NCBI GenBank assembly: GCA_030280995.1
Contig: JASXTE010000014.1
Coordinates: forward strand, 2,838,656-2,902,655
Origin: Hemileia vastatrix
Taxonomy: Eukaryota; Basidiomycota; Pucciniomycetes; Pucciniales; Zaghouaniaceae
DNA length: 64,000 nt
Direction of reading: 5' to 3'
Position numbers and translations under genes: made by a program. The notes under the pieces were generated by a model that was not told the DNA's origin, ran no database searches, and saw only the letters and a program-made list of their open reading frames with translations. This document shows, piece by piece, positions 12,290 through 23,739 of the stretch. How positions within the stretch are numbered: position 1 is the stretch's first letter; every line of letters starts with the position of its first letter.

Positions 12290-13170
12290 TAGTCTTTCTG
12301 CCAGGTTACAATGTTAATAAATTTTCTTGACCGTTTTCTAGCCATTGATTCAATATTTAGATGGCTGGCAATCAAAAATAGGTGCAAGTACCTTCCAGAC
12401 AGCAGTTTGCTTGTTAGCTGACTGGCAGGTTGGGTGAATCAATGATTCGTTTAGCCCTTAATTTCCTGCCAGCTAGAAACAAACCAATTCTGTTTCTGGC
12501 TGGCAGGGTAGCAGATTTTGTGGTTGGGGAAATGCATCAATTTCTACTTCCTTTCAGCAGGAAATATGATGCTTAGCTTTCTGGAAGGAATGAAGCAAAT
12601 ATATGCTTTTGTGGAAACCTGAAAATTCCTTCTAGCCATCTGAAAAGCATATCGCTTGCTAGCTGGAAAGTTGTGATTGCAATTGATCATATTTGATCAA
12701 TTTGCTTGAGAGACTTGCTTGCTTCATGCCAGCGAGTTTAAAAAATCTTGAGGGGAAGGAGATAAAAATTCATATTTGAGAAGATGATTTGCCTTCCAGA
12801 CAGCAGAAAATGATTAACTTTCTGGCTGGCAGGTTGATGTAGCAAGCAGTGGAAATCAATTGATCAACTTGAACTCTACATCAACCTGCCAGCCAGCTGA
12901 GAAGCAATTTAGTTGCTGGTTGGTAGGGCTTTACAATTCATTTTCTAGCTGCATTCCAGAAAGCTAGGAAGCAACTGGCTGTCTGGCATACAGCAAGCAA
13001 TTAATTTTTGTGGGTGATAATTTCCAGAGAAGGGTGGTAAGTGCCTTGTAAACTTGAACATGCCTTCCAGCCAACTTAAATGTAATCCATATGCTGGATG
13101 GCAGGGTCAGAATAAGAGATATTTTTAAGATGCCAGCCAGACAGCAATTAAAATGACAGCTGTCTGGCAG
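12290..13170. repeat. Field of CTGGCTGGCAGG / CCTTCCAGACAGCAG inverted motifs
   Basis: Roughly twenty copies of a CTGGCTGGCAGG-like motif or its reverse complement (CCTGCCAGCCAG, CCTTCCAGACAGCAG) recur every 30-70 bp, for example near 12394, 12500, 12792, 12821, 12885, 13092, 13133 and 13156. One pair makes a long hairpin: the stretch starting at 12821 (GGCTGGCAGGTTGATGTAG) is answered by its reverse complement ending near 12897. No open frame. Composition differs sharply from the flanks. Confidence 0.75.
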
Positions 13171-15013
13171 GCACTAACTGAGACAGCAGTTAAAGAAAAT
13201 AAATATAAGAAAAGAAACAATTTAAAAAAAAAGACGCAGGAAATAAAAATGAAAGAAAAATACAGGCCAAAAAATGAAGAATGAGAGAGTGAAATGATAT
13301 AAAAATAATTAAAAAGAGAAAAAAAGAGAGAAACAGTCATTGATGAGCCACCCAAAAAAAACTTACTATTTAATTATTGACAGGCTCTGTAGGAAGTGAT
13401 CAGAAGCAAGTCAAGGGGTCAAAGAGTTTGTTGGAGGAAGCATAGGTAGTGCGTTTTTGATGAATAATGATGATTAGGGAATATCAAATTAAGACTCAGT
13501 CATAGAAATAAGTGAGGGCAAGCAAATAAAATGAGCAAACTTCAGAGATGGATGATATGCAACTTTCAACGTCAAAAAAACATTTGGCATGTAAATAAGG
13601 ATGATTTTCTGTCAAACAAAAATACATGCAAAATAATTAAATCTTTAAATTCAAAAAAAATATTTAACATTTCTTAATTCAATTTTAATCACCTACATTT
13701 CAATTTCTAACTATAGTTAGTTCAATGTTTCTGATTTTTTAGAATAGAATGTACACTACCAACTCAAAAATGTTTGAAAAATGACAAAAAAAATTGAAAA
13801 AAATGATTTTGTGTAAAATTTATGATAACCATTGGTAAGTCAATGATTAACTTCAATTATTTATTTAAATTTTTCCTATAGCAGACATATCTTCTTTTAA
13901 TTTCAAAAAATTTCAACCAGCATTGGTTATGAATTATTTGGACAAGTTAATTGTAAATACATGATGAAAGTGGCATTTTAACATAACAAGAAGCAAAAAA
14001 AAGAAGGCAAACCGCAGCATCAAAGATTATTGCATGAGAGGAACAATATTTGAAAATCTAGCAGATTGAAAAAACAAATACCTCAACTAATGGGGCAGTG
14101 GGAGAGTGACAGATAAGACTTATAGTGTTAAAGGGATCTTTAAGCTGTTGTGCTACTTTTAGAAGGGCACAGAATTGTTTTTGGTGAGCAGGACTGGAGA
14201 GGATGACACATTCTTGAGTATTTTTGGTCCATAAGGGGCTTATGAGGCAGTTTGGAGAAGGTGAAGCATTGAATTGGTTAAGGTACTTTTACAGGAGAAT
14301 GGCCTGATGAAAATTGAATAAATTCCATAGAATGAGATTAGGATAACCTTGTAAAAAATTTATACATGCTGGCTGGGTCACAATTTCCCCTTAATTTCCT
14401 GAGTGGATTAGAATACGGGGGGTTAGGGGTGAGGAGATAATTTTTTTTCAAGTATTATAAACATATTTTCACTTTTTTCTTGGTTGTTTAAATGTTTGTA
14501 CAGATTATGTCTCCTCTTAATTATTATTCATTCACCAAAATTTATTCATATTATTTAGATTTGTTCCTGTCTGTCACTAATCATTTTTGTATATTAGCTA
14601 TTATAAAATTCTCTTGCTGTATTTAATATTGAGAAAAATGATATATTACAAGAATATTCTGAATGAGAAGATATTATAAGTAAAACTTTTCTTCTATACC
14701 TTTATAATAATTTTTTTTTTTGGGCATCATTGGCTTATTTTTTTTTTTTTTTTTGGTAAACAAAATTTATATAACAATAATCTGAAAAGTTGAAAACCCC
14801 AACTTGAAAATTTTATTGGACTGTCTAAAATGAAACTTTTTTTCAATTACTGAGAATGTGATTTCAACATGTTCTCAAGAGATAATCATTTACTCATCAG
14901 TGAGTGTTCACATGAGCTTCAAGGTGTGTTCAAAGTAAATTCAATACTTCTTCATGATGGTTTCATCACTTCCTCAATGTGTGCTAAAAAGATATAAATT
15001 ATGGTTCAAGGTT
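13171..15013. other. No gene seen
   Basis: AT-rich sequence with poly-T runs near 14705-14755. A purine-rich part (13200-13350) only yields a low-complexity Phe/Ser/Leu frame on the minus strand. The stretch at 13990-14300 is less biased but has no recognisable protein. Confidence 0.4.
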
Positions 15014-15035
15014 GTGGACTTGCTAGCAAGTCCAC
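15014..15035. repeat. Perfect 22-bp palindrome
   Basis: The half-site GTGGACTTGCT is followed by its exact reverse complement, with no loop. Related GCTAGC-centred sequences occur at about 29957 and 30724. Confidence 0.8.
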
Positions 15036-15049
15036 CCCCCATATTGCGT

Positions 15050-15260
15050 GGTGTGATATATCTTATGTTTGATGTAAGTGTATAAATAATTTATTTAATA
15101 ATAAAATTAATATAATGCTTATTTTACTTATTTTAATAAAATGTTTATATAATTCTATTATGTAATAAAATATTATTTTAAATGTATAAAATACATCACT
15201 TTATTACCTCCAATAAAACATTATACATTTTACTGGGCTCCTGAGACAGCCTGGCTGACA
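15050..15260 (-). mobile_element. Chromovirus LTR fragment (element 1/3 family)
   Basis: Read on the minus strand, it starts at 15260 with TGTCAGCCAGGCTGTCTC followed by GGAGCCCAGTAAAAT, matching the starts of the LTRs at 42516 and 61777. It then continues in similar AT-rich sequence to about 15050, where similarity fades. No polypurine tract or pol sequence adjoins it, so this is a truncated or decayed solo LTR. Confidence 0.7.
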
Positions 15261-15826
15261 CTTTTCTTGATAGAAAGTGTTAAAGCTAATGCATGATTTG
15301 AGGAACTTGACTGCTCAATTGAAAATGTTTGATGACTAGGATTTTTTATTTCATTCATATTTCATTCCAAATGTGTTTCAAGTCAAAATTTATATCTTCT
15401 TATTTGGAAATTTAGCTATACTCCCCCCTGAAATTTACTCTGGAAAGGGTAAGGAACACCAAATTTTCATTTTATTTCAAAAATAGTTAAGTAAATCAAT
15501 CATAAAATATAATCAATCAAGTAAAGGAATCCCAAATACTATCTGCCAATGATTTCATTAGTAAAGTCAAAGAAAAAAATATTACAAGAAAGGTATTATG
15601 AACTTATTCATGGAATATAATTGAATGAACAACTTTATACAGCACAGGGGCTTGATGGTAAAAAACTTAAAGTTAATTGATTATCTTTAATAACTGATAA
15701 ATTAAAAATTTAAGAAAAAAATAAAATTATTGAAATCCTTTAATTAATGTATTTAGAACCCCACCCTAATTTTTTAGTAGCCTTTGACCCTTCACCCCTT
15801 ACTTTACTTACCCAGTTTATCAAACT

Positions 15827-16320
15827 TTAATTGATCTGAAAAGAACATCCAAAATGAGTAAACTTTTGGCAAGATTCCAATCCAAGAGGTAACTTGGTAG
15901 TTTGATGATTATCTCTTGAAGGATCCCAAATTGCTTTGATAATCCTATTTCCTAAACCAAAGTCCATAATACATTTATGATCTGGAAAGTATAGTCCATG
16001 GCCTTTAATTTTAGCAGGCAAAGGGATTGGTCTTCCAGTAATAGGATTGATATAACAGAAAAGCAAAAATTAAGCATATTAGATTCAGTTTTTTCAACAT
16101 GGCTCTGGTTATGAGGTCCTCCATATGTGATGATAGCATTAGAATAAACAATATAATCATTACTGAGTTCCACCCATTCCATATCCATCCAATTGGGAAG
16201 TCCCTCTTTCTTGGCCAGTTTATTATTGGATTGAAATGTACAAATATATAATTTTTTTAAGCAATTGGCAAATAAATAATTGAGTTATCCTAAACTTTTG
16301 GAGATAAAAGCCATATAATC
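15827..16320 (-). pseudogene. TET-like 2OG-Fe(II) oxygenase pseudogene 2
   Basis: In minus-strand order the fragment reads LAKKEGLPNWMDMEW, then GGPHNQSHVEKTESNMLNF, and, after a one-base frameshift near 16065, INPITGRPIPLPAKIKGHGL, YFPDHKCIMDFGLG and THFGCSFQI. This is the catalytic core of the Tet-like oxygenase type: substrate-side helix, HxD strand, GHGLYFPD strand and the C-terminal FxHFGCSFQ strand. An in-frame stop lies in the upstream SKSLG/LNYLF segment near 16290. The first metal site reads His-Val-Glu rather than His-x-Asp. Its upstream region is non-coding or unrecognisable. Paralogous to 25830-26300 but retaining about 40 residues that copy lacks. Confidence 0.72.
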
Positions 16321-16394
16321 ATCAGATAAGTGTTTCAGATTCCTTATTCTATAATTATGCAATATAAAAACATGTAATAAATTAAGTGAAGTTT

Positions 16395-17060
16395 GGAAAA
16401 AAAGGCTCAACTCTAAAGGTCAATATCTCAGCAACCACTGACCCAAATTTGAATCCATTTATAGGAAATGAAAGATAGGCTTCAGAAGAATCTTTATCTA
16501 AAAGAAAATTAGATTTGAAAAAACCTATCTCTAATTATGACTCTTATTTTCAAAATTTAACATAAAACTTGAAAAGTGATGATGAAAATTCCAACCAGAG
16601 GGAGATAAAAGCCTAGATAAACACCATATAAAAGTTTCAGAAGCCTTATTATCTAATTATGAAATATAAAAACATAATATAAATTAAGTGAAATTTATGA
16701 AAAAAGGCTCAACTTTTAAGGTCAAAATCTCAGCAACCACTGAACCAAATTCAAACACATTTTTGGGAAATGAAAGATAGGTTTTACAAAAATTTTCAGT
16801 TGAAGGAAATGTGATTTAAATAAAATTAACCCTAATTTGTTACATAAGAACGTGAAATAAAAAAATTCAGATTGGGAAAAAATGGCTCAACTTTAAAGAT
16901 CAATATCTCAGCAACCACTAAACCAAATTCAAATATGTATGTGGAATATGAAAAGTAGCTTTTAGGAGAGTCATAATTTTAAAGGAAATAAAATTTGAAT
17001 AAACCTAAACCTAATTCTGACTTGAGTTTTCAAAATTTTACAAAAACTTAAAAAGTGGTG
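16395..17060. repeat. Tandem-like repeats with GGCTCAACTTTAAAGGTCAA
   Basis: Three copies start near 16404, 16706 and 16884. Each contains GGCTCAAC, then GTCAATATCTCAGCAACCAC and an AAATTCAAA/GGAAATGAAAGATAGG tail, interleaved with a TTCAAAATTTAAC block. The spacing is irregular (302 and 178 bp). The same units recur at 26382 and 26538 inside the sister element. Confidence 0.8.
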
Positions 17061-18499
17061 ATGGAGATGTGAACAAGAGGAGTTTAATGAGTCTACTGTT
17101 ATCCAGATAAGAGTAAAAAATATATTTAAGTATGAAATTTTCATAGAAGGAAAGAGGTATCATATAAGCATGGAAAAATAGAGATGAAGCTTACCTTGAT
17201 TGAAAAGTTGGAAAAATATAGTGAGAAAGATTTATGTTGGAATTTGGGGGAAATTGAATATGGAGTAAGTGAAATGCATAAAAAATGTGCAATGTATGTA
17301 TTTTAATGAAATGGAACCAAAAAAAAGTGAAATAGGGGAAAGGGGGATAATGACCATGCCAAGTAGGGATGAAGAATAGGGTGATTGAGCTAAAAAAGAA
17401 AGAAAAGAGAGTGAGAAAAAAATGGTTAATTTTACCATTAAAATAAAAAATAACCGCTTACAAAAAAGAATTTAGATAAAAAAGAAAAAAAACAGAACAA
17501 AAATTAAAAAAATTATAATTAGGAAACAAAAAATTAAAAAAAAGAATAAAATTACTTACCTGGAAAGATGAGATGAGAAAATAAATCAAACCAAATTGTT
17601 TGAGGGATGTTTGATGAGAGGAGGAAAAGGATATGAGGGATGAATAAAAAAAAGAAACAGTAAAAAATTATACAATTTGAGAAAATATGTGATTTCATGT
17701 TGAGCTGGTGAATGAAAACAAATGAGGCATCCAAAAAAGAGACATTCACCATAAATTCAAAATAAAAATGAATATGAAAAAAAAACACTAAACCAAGTGA
17801 ATAAAGCACACAAGTTGAAAATTTGGAGAGTATGAAAAATAAATTAAACGGGTTGTGTCTCAAAATTTTGGAGGGTTATTGGTATCATGACAGAGCATAT
17901 GCTGGTGGAAATAATGTTTTTGTGATTCAAGGGAGGGGAGAGCTGGTGCAGGTTTGGGATACTCTTCCTCATAAAGATCATTGAAAAGACATATAAGCTA
18001 AAGTGTCTTTAAATCTCAAGTAAGAATCAGAGTCAGCAGCTAAAGTTGAAGTGATAGTCCTCATAGCTGAGTGAATTTACTTCCTAGTAGAGAGGTGCTT
18101 CATTATTGTTGGTGGAAAAGGTTGTTGGTAGAAGTTTTAGGTGATAAGTGGGAAGTAAGAATTTGCCACCAAATGAGCAGGTGGGGTGTGTATATAGAAA
18201 AAACTTTTATGTGTTCACCACCAAAATTAAGTAGCATAGAGTGAAGAGACATATAAGGATGACATTCACAATTATATTTCATGTGACTTGCTGACAAATC
18301 AATCATGGATGTGATGAGTTTGGGATCAGGAATTAGGAATTGAAATTTGGGTATAAGAGGTGGAATAATGCATTATTGTCAAATCTTTATCAACTAGCCC
18401 TGGGGCTAGTGGATAAGAATCTTCAGCAATTAATAATGTCTGATCCTGGTAAAAAAATTACTGATGCCTGATTGCTGATCCTTGAAAAATGATACCCCC

Positions 18500-18577
18500 A
18501 ATGTCAAGTTTGTGGCTTTCTTTCTGCATTGTGAAATACCTTTAAAATAATTAAAAATTTCTAACTTTGATACCCCC
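18500..18577. mobile_element. Terminal fragment of the 198-bp GGGGGTATCA element family
   Basis: The reverse complement of this stretch starts GGGGGTATCAAAGTTAGAAA and continues with an AATTATTT...GGTATTTCACA block, matching the left ~78 bp of the element at 59717-59914. It abuts the end of the TET-type element, so one may have inserted into the other. Confidence 0.65.
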
Positions 18578-18599
18578 TATTAACATAGCAAAAAGAGCT

Positions 18600-20700
18600 T
18601 AACAAAATGATGATTTTTTTGACCAAGTATAAGTATTTTTTTATAATTTTGTTTTTTAAAGATAATTATTTTTCACAGCCTTTTTCCAATGGTGCTAATC
18701 TCATTTGTCTAAAATGACTAGTTTTAATGTTCAAATTAGCAATTTTTAATAGAAATTAACTCCATGCAAAGAATACTCAATATTCTATACTTTTGATATG
18801 AGATTATGAATCCAGGGCTGTGAAATGATCATACTGAAAATCTTTAGAGCATTTTAATCATGATTATGAAATCAGTCAAATTTTTGAAAAGTGATGAGGA
18901 TATATTTCTGGGGAATTTACAGTCACTAGGAATAAGTCCTCATGAATTTTAAAGCATTTTATTAACCTCAAAGTTATCACTCAATTTACTTAATCTTCTC
19001 CATGTGATCAACTTTTAGCTCTACTCATATAAAAAATATAAAATAATCAATAGAGAAAGTCTCAAATATTTGCATATATGTCTGAAAGACTTTAGCTTTT
19101 AAAACACTATTTCAAGATCTTGAGGTAAATAGAAGACATAGGGTTAGGAGTCTTGAAAATGAGGTCAAAAACCCTGGATTTTGTGCTAAGATATGTGTGT
19201 GTTTTACCATATGCTGACTAACCAAGATAAGGGGATGGAGTGTGTGAATTGTGTGTATGTACCCAAAAAAGGGACTGTTGAGGTACAAATACACCATTCA
19301 AGTACATTTTTCCTGGTCTGGCGTACTTCAAATAAAAAGACTAACTTGATGCCAATTCTTTGATGTGCTTGTATCACATATATACTAATGTTTGAGACCC
19401 CCTAATTTAAATTCAAAAAATAACAATAAAAATATTATCGCACATCCCACTCCCAAAACTTTTGTCTTAAACATTCTAGGGGGTCTTCAAAATTAAAATA
19501 TACATCATTCAAACACGTTGAAAATTGAATACCAAATAATTAATTCTGATTTTAAGTACAGCTACCCACAAAATTTTTACTTGAAAAGCGTGATTGTACC
19601 TCATCACACCCTTTTTTGAGTACATCTACAACATTCACACACTCTATCCCCTTATCATTATTAGTCAGAACTGGTACACACATGTTCATATCTTAGTACA
19701 AAAATAAGGAGTTTCTGAACTCATGCTTGGGACCCCTAACCCTAAGTCTTTGATTTATCATAAAGTCAACTAGGAATGTATTCAAATTTTTGATACCCTT
19801 TAATGGTCTTTTGAAGCTGTTTTCAACAACACATTTTCTTTGTCTTTTGGATTCAATGAGAAAAGATTGGAAAGTAGTCTTTATAAATTCATTTAGAGAT
19901 CTGAAGATGTAAATCAAAATAAGAAAAAGAAAAGAAATAAATAAATAAATAAAAGGGTTATGATTAATAAAGTGCATGACAATAAGTCCTAATGATTTTT
20001 CAATCATTTTATTAACCTCAAAATTATCACTCAACTGAAGAATTTTTGTATTTTCAGCAAATTTTGAGCTCTTGATCCATAATATCCTATCAAAAAAATT
20101 TAAAATTATCAATATTTTTCTCATAGCACTGAATTTCATAAAAAAATAGTAATTTCAACTTCCAAACTAGTGATTTCATAAAAATAAGATTAGAAAATTT
20201 GAAAAGAAAATGTCAATTACAGTCATATTAAAAATGAATGATCAAATAATATTTAATTTTGTTCAAAAAAATTGAAATTTAGTTGAGCATTTTTGAGATG
20301 TTTAGGGGTTAATCAATTAAAAATTCCACCAAAAGGAAAAAAATAGCATAATAAAATTTCAATTTATTTGACCATAAATAAATATTTTTTGATAATTTCT
20401 TTTTTTAGTATGAATATATTTCACTTCCTACTTCCAATTTTTCTAGTCTTATTTTTCTTCTGTCCCTAATTTTTAAGTTCAAACTTCAAATTTTTTATGG
20501 AATTCAGTTCCACATCAAAAAGGTTGATTATTTTATGTTTTTGGTATAATGTTATGAATCTAGAGCTCAAAATTGACTTAATGGAAAGTATTTTCAATTT
20601 GAGTGATAAATTTTTGGTTAATCAAATGATTTAAAAATAATGAGGGCTCATTTCTGGGGAATGCGCGAATTGTTGGCTCTGTTTCTGAGATTTAGTGGTA
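18600..20700. repeat. Decayed direct duplication
   Basis: Blocks recur in direct orientation 1-1.7 kb apart. AATAAGTCCTCATGAATTTT with TTATTAACCTCAAAGTTATC near 18932 recurs near 19984, and ATTTCTGGGGAAT near 18905 recurs near 20650 with a matching preceding Phe/Leu-type AT-rich tract. The inverted repeat at 19112-19780 lies between or inside them. No coding frame is convincing; the 148-codon minus frame at 19693-20139 overlaps the repeat. Confidence 0.5.
19112..19780. repeat. Foldback element with ~200-bp arms
   Basis: The left arm (about 19130-19320) has AGGGTTAGGAGTC, GCTAAGATATG, GATAAGGGGATGGAGTGTGT, ACCCAAAAAAGGG and TGAGGTACAA. The right arm (about 19570-19760) carries the reverse complement of the same series in reverse order. 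An inner pair, GAGACCCCCTAATTT near 19394 and TAGGGGGTCTTC near 19480, continues the symmetry about ~19445. Probably a decayed palindromic DNA element. Confidence 0.75.
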
Positions 20701-21559
20701 GAAATAAATTCCAAGCTCTTTAAGATATTTTTTTCACTAATAAGTGCTATATCTCACTCAAATTTTTAGCCAAGCATAAATGAAATGATGTTTATCTGAA
20801 AATTGGAAGCAAGGAAAGAGGAAGATAGGATTGAGAATGAAGTCAAAGAAGAGTGAGAGGTAAAGGGAGGGAAGCATGAGGAAATGGTAAGGAATGGGAG
20901 GGAAGCAAGAAATAAGTATAATAATTGTCATCTCTCAGACGTGTGATAACCATTAGAAGAAATTAATGCATAAGCAGTTACTTTATGAAATGATAAACTG
21001 ACTTGACAACATATTTTAAACATTTCTCCATATTTTTTCAAAAAGAGGCCATCTGTTGGTGTGGGTCTATGCATCTGAATATTATTTGAATGTGGAACAT
21101 AATAAAAATTTAACAAATAGGAACCATATAAATTAAGGGGAGATTAATATAAGGGCTATTTTACATTGTTTAAGGAAGTATCTTAGCAAATTGTTAGCAA
21201 ACTTTAATTCATCTTTAATGGGAATATTAAATTTGTGAGCTGTATAATTGAAGTTCTTATGAAAGCTGCTCTGCCTGGGTTATGTTTCAAGACCTTTATA
21301 TAGCAAATGTCCCTCTAGATGTTTATAATTTATATTTTCAGAATTAATGTTAAATGGATGAAGTACTTTAAAAAAGAAACTAATCCAACAGGGAAACTAA
21401 GACCCACTATAACAAAAACTCTACCGTTTTCCCATTAACATGTAAGATATCTTTGTGAAACAGCAACCTTATAACTAAATTAATTGAAATGTGAGAAAAT
21501 TAATCATTTTAAAATCATACATTGTAAGAAATAAAAAGTAATTCCATTCCAAAAATTAT
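20701..21559. other. No gene seen
   Basis: AT-rich spacer. A purine-rich strip at 20810-20910 and a 62-codon minus frame at 20928-21116 carry no recognisable feature. Confidence 0.4.
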
Positions 21560-23300
21560 AATTACACAGGGGAAAAAATTGTGAACTAGACATTAATTCA
21601 GTTTTTGGTCACAAGGAACACTTTTGGGTCTGTTCTATGAAGTAACCCTGATTCAAGACAATGAGAGTAACTCTGGTTGTGCTCAAAATTCTTTTTGTTT
21701 TTCTGACATTGGAAACCTTCCTTCTTGTGCCTTTCCCCCCTCTTCTTTCATCCATGGTGAGTTTTTTCTACTTTAGTTTTTCTATACTCCCTTGTCCTCT
21801 TCCCGACTACTCTAATATCATACTCTCACTCCTTTTCTCTCCCCTCATGCTGCACCTGTTTTTCTCCCTCTTTCTTCACCACCCTTCATCCATCTTACCT
21901 CCTTCTGTCACTGCTTTTTTGCTCTACACCATCCTTCTCTTTAACTTGAACAATTCTCATATCTCTTCTCCACATTCTTAGATCTATCTTTGGTAAGAAA
22001 AAAAATCAAAAAGCATTTACATCAAAAATAATAGCAAGTAATATGCCTAAAAATGATACACTAACACATCATAAGCTACATGATTATTGGACATGTAAAA
22101 TTCCACAAATAGCTCTGACTCATGAGATTTGAACATTCCCCACTATACTTTGTTAAAAAAATGGAGTGCAGCAAAAACTGAACTATTTCATGCTCACTTC
22201 AAAATAATTCAACAAAAAAAAGCTTTACCTTAGGTGTTTTGCAAAAGAAAGGCTGTTTTCTATAAAAAAAAATAAGAAAATCAATTTATGTTAAGAAATC
22301 AATCGTTTTCTGCATTTATGATTTACATGTTTAATGACAGTTAGGGGCAACTTGCATCAACCAAGCAGCTCAATGAAAAGTCATCAATGATTAAATGTTG
22401 CATCATTTTTGTCCCCCCATATAACAGTCAAAAGTCAAAAGTTATGAGGGCAAATGTACATTTCTCTAGCCCAACATATCTATGCAATGTGCAACATGAT
22501 ATTGAATATCAAACTGTAGCCCTCTAAGTTTATTCAAAAAAATGTATCAACCCAAAGAAAACCAATAAATATCAAAAAACAATTGTTAAATAAGTATAAA
22601 GAAAATTGAATAAAAAATTATAGATTATAGAACTCTAAAAATCATTAACTTCATCAAATACATCAAATTCAAAAAAATTAAAAGAATTAAAAAATTAAAA
22701 AAAATCAAAAAAAAAATCAAAAAAAAAAATCCAAAAAAATCAAAACATAAAAATCAAAAAAATCAAAAAATACAAAAAAAAACCATTAAAAATTAAATAA
22801 ATCAAAAAAAAAATTAATAATTCAAAAAAAATCACAAAAATTAAAAAAAAAACAAAAAAAACATTAAAATCAAAAATTAATAAAATTAAAAAGATAAAAA
22901 ATAAATGAAAATCATAAAAATCATAGTAAGCAATAAAATCAAAAAAAATTAAAAAATTAATAAAAAAAATAAAAATATTGAAAAAATCAAACAAATCTCA
23001 TAAAACAAAAATATCATAAAGATTATCAAAATTTAAAAAATCATAAATATAAAATAATTTTTAAAAATATCAAAAAAATCAAAAAATTATAATAATTAAA
23101 ACATTTAAACAAATGATAAAAATCAAAATATTTAAAAAATTATATAAATAAAAAAAATAATAAAAATCATGAATTCCCAAAAAATTATAAAAATACTGAA
23201 ATAAAAGAATAAATAACTATATGAATCATACAGTTCTTAAAAATCAAGATAATCATATAAATCGTAAAAATCTTAAAAGCTATATTACTACTTTAATATT
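21560..23300 (+). repeat. Left arm of a ~1.5-kb inverted repeat
   Basis: Pairs in inverted orientation with 28217-29700. Diagnostic matches are CCATCCTTCTCTTTAACTTG near 21930 against its reverse complement near 29165, CATGTAAAATTCCACAAATA near 22094, and AGCCCAACATATCTATGCAA near 22469 against 28610-28630. A 106-codon frame (21661-21981) has a diverged partner on the opposite strand at 29101-29403. Both are Leu/Phe/Ser-rich and CT-biased, so I treat them as repeat sequence. 22540-23260 is A-rich simple sequence (AAAAATC-like). Confidence 0.8.
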
Positions 23301-23739
23301 ATTTGATTTGTGTTGAAGCAAACTATAAGATGGGTAAAATTTCAGAATCTTTAACTATGATTTTTTGTGTTTTCTGAAATTATTTCAGTTGGTATTCATA
23401 TAAAAGAAGAGTTTCTAAGTTTATCTTTGAATATCAGGGGGTATCAATGTTAAACAATCTGAAATTAAAGTAATTGCAGATAAAAATCATTATAACCCAA
23501 TTATCTTCCGCAATTATTTTTGCTAATAATTGGGTTATAAGACCTTTTATGTGTCAATTTTAACCTCTATCCAACATTTTTATCCTCAATTTTTCATAAC
23601 CACATCTTGGAAAAATTTCTGGATATCCCAGGCTTCCTGCCTTGCTATACACTCCCATCCTGTCTATTCATTCTATCTGCTCAGAGCCACTCCCCATCTC
23701 ATCTGTTTTTTTCTTCTCCTTTTCATCTTCAAATATCTC

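Larger units (their letters stand above)
15415..18499 (-). mobile_element. TET-type element, copy 2
   Basis: This segment is the diverged counterpart of 25400-28216. Shared landmarks in the same order are: a CCCCTGAAATTTA-type block near 15425, the TET-like pseudogene, tandem GGCTCAA... repeats, a minus-strand splice donor (plus-strand CTTACCTTGATTGAAAAG) near 17196, a second donor near 17557, a block around 17700 (GTTGAGCTGGTGAATGAAAA), and an end with ATAAGAATCTTC...GATACCCCC at 18499. Directly outside, 18500-18577 matches half of the 198-bp element at 59717. A left GGGGGTATCA terminus was not found, so this copy seems truncated. Confidence 0.6.

Noticed and set aside
17552..17863. 103-codon minus-strand frame with a homologue at 27092-27634
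   Set aside because: Similar because the elements are related. The protein is Phe/Leu/Ser low complexity and crosses a predicted splice donor, so I treat it as non-coding or intronic.
22740..22994. 84-codon Phe/Ile-rich minus-strand frame
   Set aside because: Translation of (AAAAATC)-type simple sequence.
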